A stretch of 7,120 nucleotides of DNA from Clostridia bacterium (GCA_017549665.1 JAFYUD010000219.1:1-7120), one strand, 5' to 3'; numbered from the stretch's first letter, positions 1-5,900 are shown. The notes: generated by a model from the sequence alone, not told the origin. Translations and numbers: made by a program.

Positions 1-189
1 CTTTCTACTGATTTCTGTTATACCGTTTTGTGAATTCGTGAGAAATACCATTCCCCATGACATAGCAACTACAACAACAGTTCTTATTGCTGTTGCAAGA
101 TTCGAGTTTACTCCTTCTATGCCGACCTTTGCCAGTATAGAGGTAAGTGCTGCAAATATTGCAGACAGTATTGCGAAAACAATCCACAT
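1..189 (-). CDS. EamA-family (DMT) small transporter, N-terminal 63 residues, cut by left edge
   Basis: Reading from ATG at 189 to base 1 gives 63 codons without a stop, so the gene continues beyond the window. The start MWIVFAILSAIFAALTSILA is one hydrophobic helix. It is followed by a segment with K-x-G-I-E-G-V-N-S-N-L-A-T-A-I-R-T and a second helix (VVVVAMSWGMVFL, about residues 38-50). The helix, the 'SNLATAIRT' loop and the second helix are typical of single-EamA-domain proteins of the drug/metabolite transporter superfamily, usually near 140 residues; this is recognised from the family pattern. An ideal GGAGGT ribosome binding site (198-203) lies 8 bases before the ATG, and an extended -10 promoter lies further upstream. 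Location is the inner membrane and the substrate is unknown. A GTG-initiated reading in another frame over the same bases gives Cys-rich nonsense and is rejected. Confidence 0.85.
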   Translation of the reverse strand, partial: MWIVFAILSAIFAALTSILAKVGIEGVNSNLATAIRTVVVVAMSWGMVFLTNSQNGITEISRK

Positions 190-227
190 ACAATATTACC
201 TCCACAAATTCTAATTTATCGATTTGG

Positions 228-256
228 ATTATACCATACTTATATCAAAAAATCCA
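228..256 (-). promoter_or_regulatory. Extended -10 promoter for the EamA-type gene
   Basis: On the minus strand TGG-TATAAT (228-236) is a perfect extended -10. The sequence 17 bases upstream is TGGATT (251-256), a poor -35, which an extended -10 can tolerate. The predicted start near 221 leaves a leader of about 30 bases before the ATG at 189. It is the only good promoter between the terminator at 387-422 and the gene. Confidence 0.65.
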
Positions 257-258
257 CT

Positions 259-345
259 ATGAAAATATCAATCGACGACGGAGACGGATATTCTTGCCGA
301 CCTTGGGGATATTTATGCTCGGTCTGTCGTCGTCTTTTGGTCGTC
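259..345. other. GC-richer structured intergenic segment with GACGAC/GTCGTC inverted repeats
   Basis: This stretch stands out from its A+T-rich surroundings. CGACGACGGA (273-282) can pair with TCTGTCGTCG (323-332) in a 10-bp stem with one G-T pair. CCGA (297-300) with TCGG (319-322) would stack beside it. A second GTCGTC at 340-345 could compete for the same GACGAC at 274-279. GGATATT occurs twice (286-292 and 307-313), and GGGGATA at 305-311 and 359-365. It lies upstream of the EamA promoter and beyond the terminator of the preceding gene, so neither neighbour's transcript needs it. It may be a small RNA, a dispersed repeat or a protein-binding region; the function is unknown. Confidence 0.4.
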
Positions 346-386
346 AAAAGTGGGGTTTGGGGATACTTTACTGTGCGTGAAAACAT

Positions 387-422
387 AAAAAAACCCCACA
401 GAAGCTATTACTTCTATGGGAT
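387..422 (-). terminator. Rho-independent terminator of the small membrane protein gene
   Basis: On the minus strand a 12-bp stem with two G-T pairs (411-422 with 393-404, around CCCATAGAAG / CTTCTGTGGG) encloses a 6-base loop and runs into seven T residues (387-393). It lies about 20 bases after the stop codon of the gene at 442-933. Confidence 0.85.
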
Positions 423-441
423 TCTGGCATAACCAATAATA

Positions 442-933
442 TTACTTTTCATTTATTAAATTCTGTATAGAGCTATCTATATAAATATCTTTGTTATGTT
501 CAATAACATTAAGACAAATGTTTTTAAACATAATTTTATGATGCTTAAAACAAATTGACAAAGTTATTTCATGAGGAATGTTTTTTGCATTTATCTTGAT
601 AGCCCATATTCCAAATAAAGGTAAAGACTTAGTTTTTATACTGATTATATCTTCATACCTGATATTTAATGAAATAACATTTCTTAACCTTTTAAATCTG
701 AATGAATTAAATTTAATATATTCATCAAATATTTCAACATATCTGTTATTGAATTCTGATGAATATCCTATAACAAAAACAAAAAATGTAAGAGGACAAA
801 TCATAAATACTTTAATAAATTTATCATCGTCTGCATTAATCATAACACCGTACAAATAAAGCAACAACATTACAACGGCACAGACCAATACAGAAATACA
901 TATAAATGCTAACTTACTGTAGCGATATTTCAT
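442..933 (-). CDS. Small membrane protein, two N-terminal helices plus a PH-like cytoplasmic domain, unknown function
   Basis: This encodes 163 residues that I do not recognise as a named family. Residues 8-31 and about 40-57 are strongly hydrophobic and should form a two-helix hairpin in the membrane. Residues 64-145 alternate short beta-like strands (YVEIFDEYIKF, VISLNIRYEDIISIKT, GIWAIKI, EITLSICFK) and end in a helix. That layout is seen in bacterial PH-like (bPH/YcxB-type) membrane proteins, so this is an inference from pattern only. AAGGAG (941-946) sits 7 bases before the ATG, which supports this start. The gene is visibly richer in A+T than its neighbours, with many Ile, Asn, Lys and Phe codons, and lies just behind a tRNA gene, which could mean it was acquired. 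No promoter fits between the tRNA terminator and the ribosome binding site, so expression may depend on read-through. Confidence 0.8.
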   Translation of the reverse strand: MKYRYSKLAFICISVLVCAVVMLLLYLYGVMINADDDKFIKVFMICPLTFFVFVIGYSSEFNNRYVEIFDEYIKFNSFRFKRLRNVISLNIRYEDIISIKTKSLPLFGIWAIKINAKNIPHEITLSICFKHHKIMFKNICLNVIEHNKDIYIDSSIQNLINEK

Positions 934-948
934 ATTCTTTCTCCTTAT

Positions 949-983
949 AAAAATTTAAGACCGCAGTTTAATCCTGCGGTCTT
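949..983 (-). terminator. Terminator of tRNA-Ser, placed directly before the next gene
   Basis: AAGACCGCAG (957-966) and CTGCGGTCTT (974-983) form a perfect 10-bp stem with a 7-base loop. On the minus strand it is followed by AAATTTTT, a slightly interrupted U-tract. The stem begins 2 bases after the tRNA CCA end, and only 2 bases separate the U-tract from the AAGGAG site of the gene at 442-933. Confidence 0.8.
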
Positions 984-985
984 TC

Positions 986-1078
986 TGGCGGAGAGCAAGG
1001 GATTCGAACCCTCGAACAGGTTATAGCCCGTTACACGATTTCCAATCGTGCTCCTTCGACCAGCTCGGACAACTCTCC
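986..1078 (-). tRNA. tRNA-Ser(GGA), CCA encoded
   Basis: The minus strand folds as a class II tRNA of 93 bases. The acceptor stem is GGAGAGT (1072-1078) with GCTCTCC (990-996), then discriminator G and an encoded CCA (986-988). The anticodon stem CACGA/TCGTG encloses loop TTGGAAA (1039-1045) with anticodon GGA at 1041-1043, which reads UCC and UCU serine codons. The long variable arm (AACGGG/CCTGTT, 6 bp) is diagnostic of Ser. The T-loop TTCGAAT sits on a GAGGG/CCCTT stem with one G-T pair. The promoter at 1104-1132 and terminator at 949-983 make it a stand-alone unit. Confidence 0.96.
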
Positions 1079-1103
1079 GTATCTGCAAATCAAATGCTCA
1101 TAT

Positions 1104-1132
1104 ATTATATAAGACATATTACGAAAAATCAA
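1104..1132 (-). promoter_or_regulatory. Promoter of tRNA-Ser
   Basis: On the minus strand TTGATT (1127-1132), a 17-base spacer and a perfect TATAAT (1104-1109) lie 25 bases before the tRNA 5' end at 1078. This is a near-consensus sigma-A promoter with a short leader. Confidence 0.8.
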
Positions 1133-1163
1133 GTGTTTTTTTATTATTTTTCATTTTATTTTC

Positions 1164-1197
1164 AAAAAAGATGCTGCCGTAACAATGTTACGGCAGC
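1164..1197 (-). terminator. Strong terminator of the DUF4474-like gene
   Basis: GCTGCCGTAAC (1173-1183) and GTTACGGCAGC (1187-1197) form a perfect 11-bp GC-rich stem with a 3-base loop. On the minus strand it is followed by TCTTTTTT (1164-1171). The stop codon of the gene at 1204-2406 is only 6 bases away. T residues on the plus side (1199-1205) would let it act in both directions. Confidence 0.92.
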
Positions 1198-1203
1198 GTT
1201 TTT

Positions 1204-2406
1204 TTACCAAACGGCATTTATTGTCAGTCCGTCAACAGTATAGGTGACATCCTGCATAAAATGATTATCAATTGCCTCACAAAATGCATTGAGCATTTCT
1301 TCGTCGGTCATCACAACAGAAAACTTCATTGTCAGACTCTCGGGAAGATACATTCTTGTTCCCAAATGAAAACCGTTTATCCACCAATGCTTCTGAAGAG
1401 GTTTATCGACGAGAATTTCATCGCCATGAAGAATCTGCATAGACATATCAAGCATCCGGTCATCACTTGCGGAATCATAATACGAACCGAATTCCGACTT
1501 ATCGCGACAGTAAACACCGACTTCTCCGCCGTTTGAAATCGTATAATTGCCTTTCCAGATCTGAATCATATATTCAAGTCCGTTATATTCAAACTTGAAT
1601 CTTCTGGTTTTATAATTGAAGAAAACAGGCATTGTTCTTGCAACGACGTCATATAAAAAGCAAAATCCGTAATTACGCATCCAACAGTTGACGGTTGCAT
1701 AAACAAGCATTTCTGAAAGATTCATATTAAAGCCAGTGCCGACGATTCCCATATCGTTGTGATTATAGCATTCACCCGTAACAGAATTGATGATAAGACC
1801 CGGATAAAACTCTTCCGTTCCACCGTCTTTATAAGTAAGTCGTATATAAACTTCATATAAATCTGGGTTATCCTCGGACGGAAGCGCATAAATCTCACAC
1901 TTGGTAATGACACTCATATAGATACTGATAAAGCCGTAGACAAACCCCAGCACCGAATTGCCTTCAGCGAAATACTCATCGCTTTTACCGTGCATCTGTT
2001 TTCTCATTTCGGCAGTATCTATCTGAAATACCGTTGTAATAATATCGGCAGGCTGATTTGTTTCAGGAATATTCCCGAGAATTGCAACAAAATCTAGACC
2101 GCTGTTCGTTGCGATATGTTCGCTCACATCAGTGAGATATCCATCAACAACAACATTGAATCTTTTCTCAGGAAAAATCCAGGTACCGGTCAGAACACGA
2201 AAAACCGTATTAACAGTGTTAAACATTCCGATAAAATTCGCTGTTGTGAACACAGGATATCCTTCATTCATAAGGTATTCTTCATATTCGGAAATACTGT
2301 TGAGTACTGGTTCATTTTCGGTCTTACTTGCAAAAACCCGGAAACATGCAGAAAAAGCAATAACCCAAGATAAAGCAATTGCTATAATTTTATTAAATGT
2401 TTTCAC
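1204..2406 (-). CDS. Exported protein with a C-terminal DUF4474-like domain, unknown function
   Basis: This encodes 400 residues starting at GTG (2406), chosen because AGGAGG (2415-2420) lies 8 bases upstream and the signal peptide begins there. Residues 1-6 are the basic n-region and 7-20 the hydrophobic core; V24-F25-A26 before S27 is a good signal peptidase I site. F18-S19-A20-C21 is an imperfect lipobox, so a lipoprotein is possible. Residues about 205-395 resemble DUF4474: SVTGECYN (208-215), NCWMRNYGFC (240-249), and IQIWKGNY (281-288) followed by GGEVGVY (293-299). This is from my memory of the family pattern, and DUF4474 has no established function. Residues 30-200 are of no family I recognise. 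The protein likely acts outside the membrane. It is monocistronic, with its own promoter, a palindrome at the -10 and ribosome binding site, and a strong terminator. Confidence 0.85.
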   Translation of the reverse strand: MKTFNKIIAIALSWVIAFSACFRVFASKTENEPVLNSISEYEEYLMNEGYPVFTTANFIGMFNTVNTVFRVLTGTWIFPEKRFNVVVDGYLTDVSEHIATNSGLDFVAILGNIPETNQPADIITTVFQIDTAEMRKQMHGKSDEYFAEGNSVLGFVYGFISIYMSVITKCEIYALPSEDNPDLYEVYIRLTYKDGGTEEFYPGLIINSVTGECYNHNDMGIVGTGFNMNLSEMLVYATVNCWMRNYGFCFLYDVVARTMPVFFNYKTRRFKFEYNGLEYMIQIWKGNYTISNGGEVGVYCRDKSEFGSYYDSASDDRMLDMSMQILHGDEILVDKPLQKHWWINGFHLGTRMYLPESLTMKFSVVMTDEEMLNAFCEAIDNHFMQDVTYTVDGLTINAVW

Positions 2407-2409
2407 GTG

Positions 2410-2442
2410 ACAATCCTCCTGTTACATTTACTGAAGGATTGT
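2410..2442. promoter_or_regulatory. Inverted repeat over -10 and ribosome binding site (possible operator)
   Basis: ACAATCCT (2410-2417) and AGGATTGT (2435-2442) are perfect reverse complements separated by 17 bases. One arm overlaps the -10 hexamer (2438-2443) and the other overlaps the AGGAGG ribosome binding site (2415-2420). Transcription should start near 2431, inside the repeat, so the upstream arm would not be in the RNA. That favours a DNA operator over an RNA hairpin. No regulator is visible in the window, and chance cannot be excluded. Confidence 0.4.
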
Positions 2443-2466
2443 ATCATATTTATCTATAAAGTTCAA
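2438..2466 (-). promoter_or_regulatory. Promoter of the DUF4474-like gene
   Basis: On the minus strand TTGAAC (2461-2466), a 17-base spacer ending in TGA, and TACAAT (2438-2443) form a near-consensus extended -10 promoter. The leader to the GTG at 2406 is about 25 bases. Confidence 0.8.
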
Positions 2467-2496
2467 CAGACAGAATTAGAATTTGTTCGATTTTAT

Positions 2497-2534
2497 AAAA
2501 AAAACGGCGGAAGTTATGCTTCCGCTGTTTTTTT
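2497..2534. terminator. Terminator of the cysteine synthase gene, potentially bidirectional
   Basis: CGGCGGAAG (2505-2513) pairs with CTTCCGCTG (2519-2527), with one mismatch on the minus strand and a 5-base loop. Eight T residues follow on the minus strand (2497-2504) and seven on the plus strand (2528-2534). It begins at the stop codon of the gene at 2533 and mainly serves that minus-strand gene. Confidence 0.88.
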
Positions 2535-3459
2535 ATTCAAAAAGAGGTGTTGAAAAATATCTTTCAGCAGTATCGGGAAGAACGGTTACAATTGTTTTAC
2601 CTTTGCCGAGAATTTTTGCCATTCTGAGAGCGGCCGCAACATTTGTACCGCTGCTGATACCGCACATAATCCCTTCTTTTGCCGCAAGATCTTTTGAAAC
2701 CCGAAGAGCCTCTTCATCCTTTACAATGCAGACGTCATCATAAATTTCCTGATTAAGAATTGCAGGAATCAATCCGTCACCGATGCCCATCTGAATATGA
2801 GTACCGATTGAACCGCCCGAAAGAATAGCAGCATTTTCAGGTTCAACAGCCCAGATTGTCATATCGGGGTTTGCTGCTTTAAGAGTTTCGCCGATACCAG
2901 TTATTGTGCCGCCCGTACCGATGCCCGAACAGAAACCGTGAATGGGTGCATTAACCTGCTCGAGAATTTCTCTGCCCGTACCTGTTCTTTGAACCTCAGG
3001 ATTTGCCGGGTTTTCAAACTGCTGAGGAACAAAAACATTAGGATTTTCTGCCTTCATTGTCAATGCAATATTGAGACATTCTTCAATGCAAAGTCCGATA
3101 TTACCTGCATCATGAACAAGAATAACCTCTGCACCGTAATGCTGAACAAGTTTGAGACGCTCTTCACTGACTGAGTCAGGCATAATTATTTTAACCTTGT
3201 AACCCTTAACCGCACCTACAAGCGCAAGACCGATTCCCTGATTACCGCTTGTGGGTTCAACAATAACCGTATCAGGTCCTATAAGTCCTTTTTCCTCTGC
3301 ATCAAGAATCATATTAAGAGCAGTTCTTGTTTTGATTGAACCACCGATATTGAGTCCTTCAAACTTAACAAGAATCTCCGCATCATCAGGACCTGTCATA
3401 TGCTGAAGTCTGATAATCGGAGTATTACCCATTGCTTCTAAAATAGTATTACAAACCAT
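2533..3459 (-). CDS. cysK: Cysteine synthase (O-acetylserine sulfhydrylase), PLP-dependent
   Basis: This encodes 308 residues, the usual CysK length. It is expected to form L-cysteine from O-acetylserine and sulfide in the cytoplasm. Visible motifs: ILEAMGNTPIIRL (6-18); the PLP lysine K43 in GGSIKTR; the substrate loop TSGNQG (70-75); QQFENPANPE (146-155); the phosphate-binding loop GTGGTITG (181-188); CGISSGT (266-272); and the C-terminal LPDTAERYFSTPLFE. Two positions differ from the common forms I know: SIKTR where SVKDR is usual, and TSGNQG where TSGNTG is usual, so a related beta-replacement activity is possible. The start at 3459 follows GAAAGG (3468-3473) by 8 bases; ATG at 3462 is an alternative. 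The reading frame extends up to an ATG at 3519, but that lies inside the -35 hexamer and upstream of the predicted transcription start. Promoter and terminator make it monocistronic. Confidence 0.93.
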   Translation of the reverse strand: MVCNTILEAMGNTPIIRLQHMTGPDDAEILVKFEGLNIGGSIKTRTALNMILDAEEKGLIGPDTVIVEPTSGNQGIGLALVGAVKGYKVKIIMPDSVSEERLKLVQHYGAEVILVHDAGNIGLCIEECLNIALTMKAENPNVFVPQQFENPANPEVQRTGTGREILEQVNAPIHGFCSGIGTGGTITGIGETLKAANPDMTIWAVEPENAAILSGGSIGTHIQMGIGDGLIPAILNQEIYDDVCIVKDEEALRVSKDLAAKEGIMCGISSGTNVAAALRMAKILGKGKTIVTVLPDTAERYFSTPLFE

Positions 3460-3490
3460 CATATATACCTTTCTCTGCCAAATTATTAAT

Positions 3491-3519
3491 ATATTATCAT
3501 AATTAATCGTAAGTTTCAA
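3491..3519 (-). promoter_or_regulatory. Promoter of the cysteine synthase gene
   Basis: On the minus strand TTGAAA (3514-3519), a 17-base spacer ending in TGA, and TAATAT (3491-3496) make a near-consensus extended -10 promoter. The leader to the ATG is about 22 to 25 bases, too short for a T-box or a SAM riboswitch, so leader-RNA control is unlikely. Confidence 0.8.
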
Positions 3520-3621
3520 CCATTACTTATATATTATAATTTTTTTGGAAAAGTGTGATAAAACAAATGATATAAACAACATATATTTGTAAAAAAAACA
3601 ATAACAGAATCAGATTATTTA

Positions 3622-4125
3622 TCAGCTATTAAACAAATCAGAGCATGTGTTCAGTTTAAGATATTTATTAATTACAGTGTATTCTCTTAAATATAAGCTC
3701 GCAATATCATCTCTGTACGAATCATATTTTCCAAACAATTCAAGAGCTTTGTCTATTTCGATCCAGACAGGCGTAATTCCGTGTTCAACTTCAATATCCG
3801 TCAAAGATTGCTCAGATTCACCGATTATTTCACAAAGAAAATAATTACTGATATATTTGGTTTCAAAACAATATTCGTTAATAATAAGGATTTGTTTTTT
3901 AGGAACAACAAGATATCCGGTTTCTTCTTTAAGCTCACGAACACAACATTCTTCGAGTGTTTCATTAGCTTCAAGTCCGCCACCTGGAGTCATATACACA
4001 TCGGTATTCTTTTCGTATGAAAGAAGAATCTTTCCGTTTTTTACTACTATTCCCCTGCTCGCAGGTCTTTCTTTCTCGTTGGGAACAGAATATTTTTTTG
4101 CATACTGATTAATAATTTCAATCAT
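3622..4125 (-). CDS. Nudix hydrolase (MutT-like)
   Basis: This encodes 167 residues. The Nudix box G-x5-E-x7-R-E-U-x-E-E-x-G is complete at residues 49-71: G49, E55, R63-E64, E67-E68, G70. R63, E64, E67 and E68 are the expected metal and catalytic residues. It follows a substrate-domain strand with RGIVVKNGKILLSYEK (24-39) and the typical MTPGGGLE turn. Nudix enzymes cleave nucleoside diphosphates linked to another group; the exact substrate cannot be read from the sequence, and the cytoplasm is the expected site. The ATG is supported by AAGGTG (4130-4135) 4 bases upstream. That ribosome binding site directly abuts the U-tract of the terminator behind the GH13 gene, so there is no room for a private promoter and expression probably relies on read-through. 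No strong terminator follows; only a weak A/T hairpin before T8 at 3591-3598 is visible. Confidence 0.92.
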   Translation of the reverse strand: MIEIINQYAKKYSVPNEKERPASRGIVVKNGKILLSYEKNTDVYMTPGGGLEANETLEECCVRELKEETGYLVVPKKQILIINEYCFETKYISNYFLCEIIGESEQSLTDIEVEHGITPVWIEIDKALELFGKYDSYRDDIASLYLREYTVINKYLKLNTCSDLFNS

Positions 4126-4129
4126 AATA

Positions 4130-4135
4130 CACCTT
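4130..4135 (-). promoter_or_regulatory. Ribosome binding site of the Nudix gene, abutting a terminator
   Basis: The minus-strand AAGGTG is the only ribosome binding site before the ATG at 4125. It starts on the base directly after the six-T tract of the terminator at 4136-4164, so terminated transcripts end just before it and only read-through transcripts carry it. Confidence 0.7.
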
Positions 4136-4164
4136 AAAAAAGAGCCTCTGAAAAAATCAGAGGC
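4136..4164 (-). terminator. Terminator between the GH13 gene and the Nudix gene
   Basis: GCCTCTGA (4144-4151) and TCAGAGGC (4157-4164) form a perfect 8-bp stem with a 5-base loop. On the minus strand it is followed by TCTTTTTT (4136-4143). It lies 9 bases past the stop codon of the gene at 4174-5838. The stem is shorter than the others in the window, so partial read-through is plausible. Confidence 0.85.
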
Positions 4165-4173
4165 CGTTTCAGA

Positions 4174-5838
4174 TTATCCAAAATAATATACTCTTGTTTC
4201 GTAAGGTCTGGTTGTGAAACCATTGTTTTTGATGGGATTGTCCTTATAACTGCAAAGCATGACCTTACCTTTGCTGAGGTCATAGCCTTTTGGAGCTTTA
4301 AACTCAACAGCTTTTTCGGAATATGAGCAGATTACAAGCAATCGCTTGCCTTCGTATGTACGCTCAAAAACATAAAGATCCTTACTTGACTTATAATATT
4401 CTTTATAAACACCGTGAGTAACAACGGGTGTTTCCTTGCGGAACTTAATAAGTTCTTTATAATGGTTGTAAATAGAGTCGGGATTCTCCATTTCAGCCTT
4501 AGCGTTTATACCCTGCTCATAATTGGGATTGACGGGCATCCAGGGATTTCCTGTTGTAAATCCTGCATTTGCAGTATCATCCCACTGAACAGGAGTTCTT
4601 GCGTTGCCACGGCTGGATGTCTTAAGACGCTTGATTGTGTTTTCCTCGGAGAAACCGAAGAAACGGAGAGTTTTGTAATTGTTAACTGCAAAAACATCCT
4701 GATAATCTTCAACTTTGGGAAGATCAATATTTATCATACCGATTTCCTGGCCCTGATAAATAAAAGGTGTACCCTGCTGAAGCATATATGAGTTGGCAAT
4801 TGTTTTTGCGCTTTCATTTCTGTACTTCACACTGCCGAAACGGTTGATAATTCTGGGATGATCATGATTTTCCATATAAAGAGCGTTCCAGCCCTTGCCG
4901 TAAAGTCCTGTCTGCCACGTTGAAAAAGCTTTCTTAAGTCTTTTAAGACTGAATCCGATGCAAAGGCAGTCCATAAATATGCAGTCTGCTTCCATATGCT
5001 TGAAATGGAACATCATATCAAGCTCCTGATCAGGACCTTCTTTAATATATTTAAGAGCTTTTTTAACAGTCATCATCGGAGCTTCGCCAACAACAAAACA
5101 ATCGTATTTATTAAGAACCTGACGGAATTCAGTCAGATATTCGTGGATATGAGGGCCATCTGCATAATGCTCCATACCGCAAGCCTGAGGAATGGGGAAA
5201 CCGGTGGGAAGGCCATCTCTCTTTGAGCAAAAAGTTATAACGTCCTCACGGAAACCGTCTACACCCATATCAAGCCAGAATTTCATTATATCCTTGACTT
5301 CATCACGGACAGCGGGATTATCCATATTGAGGTCAGGCTGTTTCTTTGAAAAAAGATGGAGATAATACTGTCCGTTTTCTTCGTTATATTCCCAAGCCTT
5401 GCCTTCAAAAAGAGACGACCAGTTATTGGGAAGTTTTTTGCCCTTTCCGTCACGCCAGAAATAATAATCATGATATTTACTGTTTTTATCAATACCTTTC
5501 TTGAACCATTCGTGTTCATCTGATGAATGGTTGACAACAAGATCCATAATAACCTTCATTCCTCTTGCGTGAGCCTCGTCAAGAACTTTTTTGAAAAGCT
5601 CGTTGTTGCCGTATTCGGGAGATATATTTTTATAATCAGAAATATCATAACCGAAATCTGCATTGGGTGAACAGTAAAGAGGAGAAAACCAGATACAGGT
5701 TACACCGAGGTCCTTGAGATAATCAAGCTTTGAAAGAACACCTTCAAGGTCGCCGATACCGTCACCGTTACCGTCGCAGAACGAACGGGGCCATATCTGA
5801 TAACACACCGCATTTTTATACCATTGAGTTTTTTTCAT
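4174..5838 (-). CDS. GH13 alpha-glucosidase, oligo-1,6-glucosidase type (GH13_31-like)
   Basis: This encodes 554 residues with no signal peptide, so it is cytoplasmic. It is predicted to release glucose from the non-reducing end of isomalto-oligosaccharides. Motifs in order: calcium-type loop DGNGDGIGD (22-30); FGYDISDY (62-69); region I DLVVNH (99-104); QPDLN (167-171); region II GFREDV with nucleophile D199; region III VGEAP with acid/base E252; region IV NHD with D326; GTPFIYQGQEIGM (356-368); and NARTPVQWDD (412-421). D199, E252 and D326 fall where family members have the triad. V200 directly after the nucleophile is the residue linked to alpha-1,6 preference; alpha-1,4 maltases carry Ala, Gly or Thr. 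Substrate is thus inferred, and trehalose-6-phosphate or dextran glucosidases are alternatives. GGGAG (5846-5850) lies 7 bases before the ATG. It follows the GH43 gene without a terminator but has its own promoter. Confidence 0.95.
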   Translation of the reverse strand: MKKTQWYKNAVCYQIWPRSFCDGNGDGIGDLEGVLSKLDYLKDLGVTCIWFSPLYCSPNADFGYDISDYKNISPEYGNNELFKKVLDEAHARGMKVIMDLVVNHSSDEHEWFKKGIDKNSKYHDYYFWRDGKGKKLPNNWSSLFEGKAWEYNEENGQYYLHLFSKKQPDLNMDNPAVRDEVKDIMKFWLDMGVDGFREDVITFCSKRDGLPTGFPIPQACGMEHYADGPHIHEYLTEFRQVLNKYDCFVVGEAPMMTVKKALKYIKEGPDQELDMMFHFKHMEADCIFMDCLCIGFSLKRLKKAFSTWQTGLYGKGWNALYMENHDHPRIINRFGSVKYRNESAKTIANSYMLQQGTPFIYQGQEIGMINIDLPKVEDYQDVFAVNNYKTLRFFGFSEENTIKRLKTSSRGNARTPVQWDDTANAGFTTGNPWMPVNPNYEQGINAKAEMENPDSIYNHYKELIKFRKETPVVTHGVYKEYYKSSKDLYVFERTYEGKRLLVICSYSEKAVEFKAPKGYDLSKGKVMLCSYKDNPIKNNGFTTRPYETRVYYFG

Positions 5839-5871
5839 ATTATATCTCCCTTCGGAATAATGTCTGAATTA

Positions 5872-5900
5872 ATTATAACAAAACAAATAATAACTTACAA
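5872..5900 (-). promoter_or_regulatory. Promoter of the GH13 gene
   Basis: On the minus strand TTGTAA (5895-5900), a 17-base spacer and a perfect TATAAT (5872-5877) precede the GH13 gene. The leader is about 28 bases. No catabolite-repression (cre) box and no clear operator palindrome are visible. With no terminator behind the GH43 gene, transcripts from both promoters can cover the GH13 gene. Confidence 0.7.

Noticed and set aside
305..365. G-quadruplex in the GGGG-rich patch
   Set aside because: Only three GGGG runs are present, widely spaced, so the four-tract requirement is not met.
259..432. A 57-codon plus-strand reading frame from ATG at 259 (MKISIDDGDG..., four Cys)
   Set aside because: It has no ribosome binding site, runs through the opposite-strand terminator at 387-422 and coincides with the GC-rich structured patch, so it is more likely accidental. 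Conservation of the peptide would change this.
986..1078. Attachment site duplication of the tRNA 3' end
   Set aside because: No second copy of the tRNA 3' segment was found by eye in the window.
3576..3620. Possible terminator after the Nudix gene
   Set aside because: T8 at 3591-3598 follows only a five-pair A/T stem (AATAA/TTATT), too weak to list with confidence.
4414..4791. A 125-codon plus-strand open frame inside the GH13 gene
   Set aside because: It is antisense to clearly conserved GH13 motifs, has no ribosome binding site worth noting and no recognisable domain.
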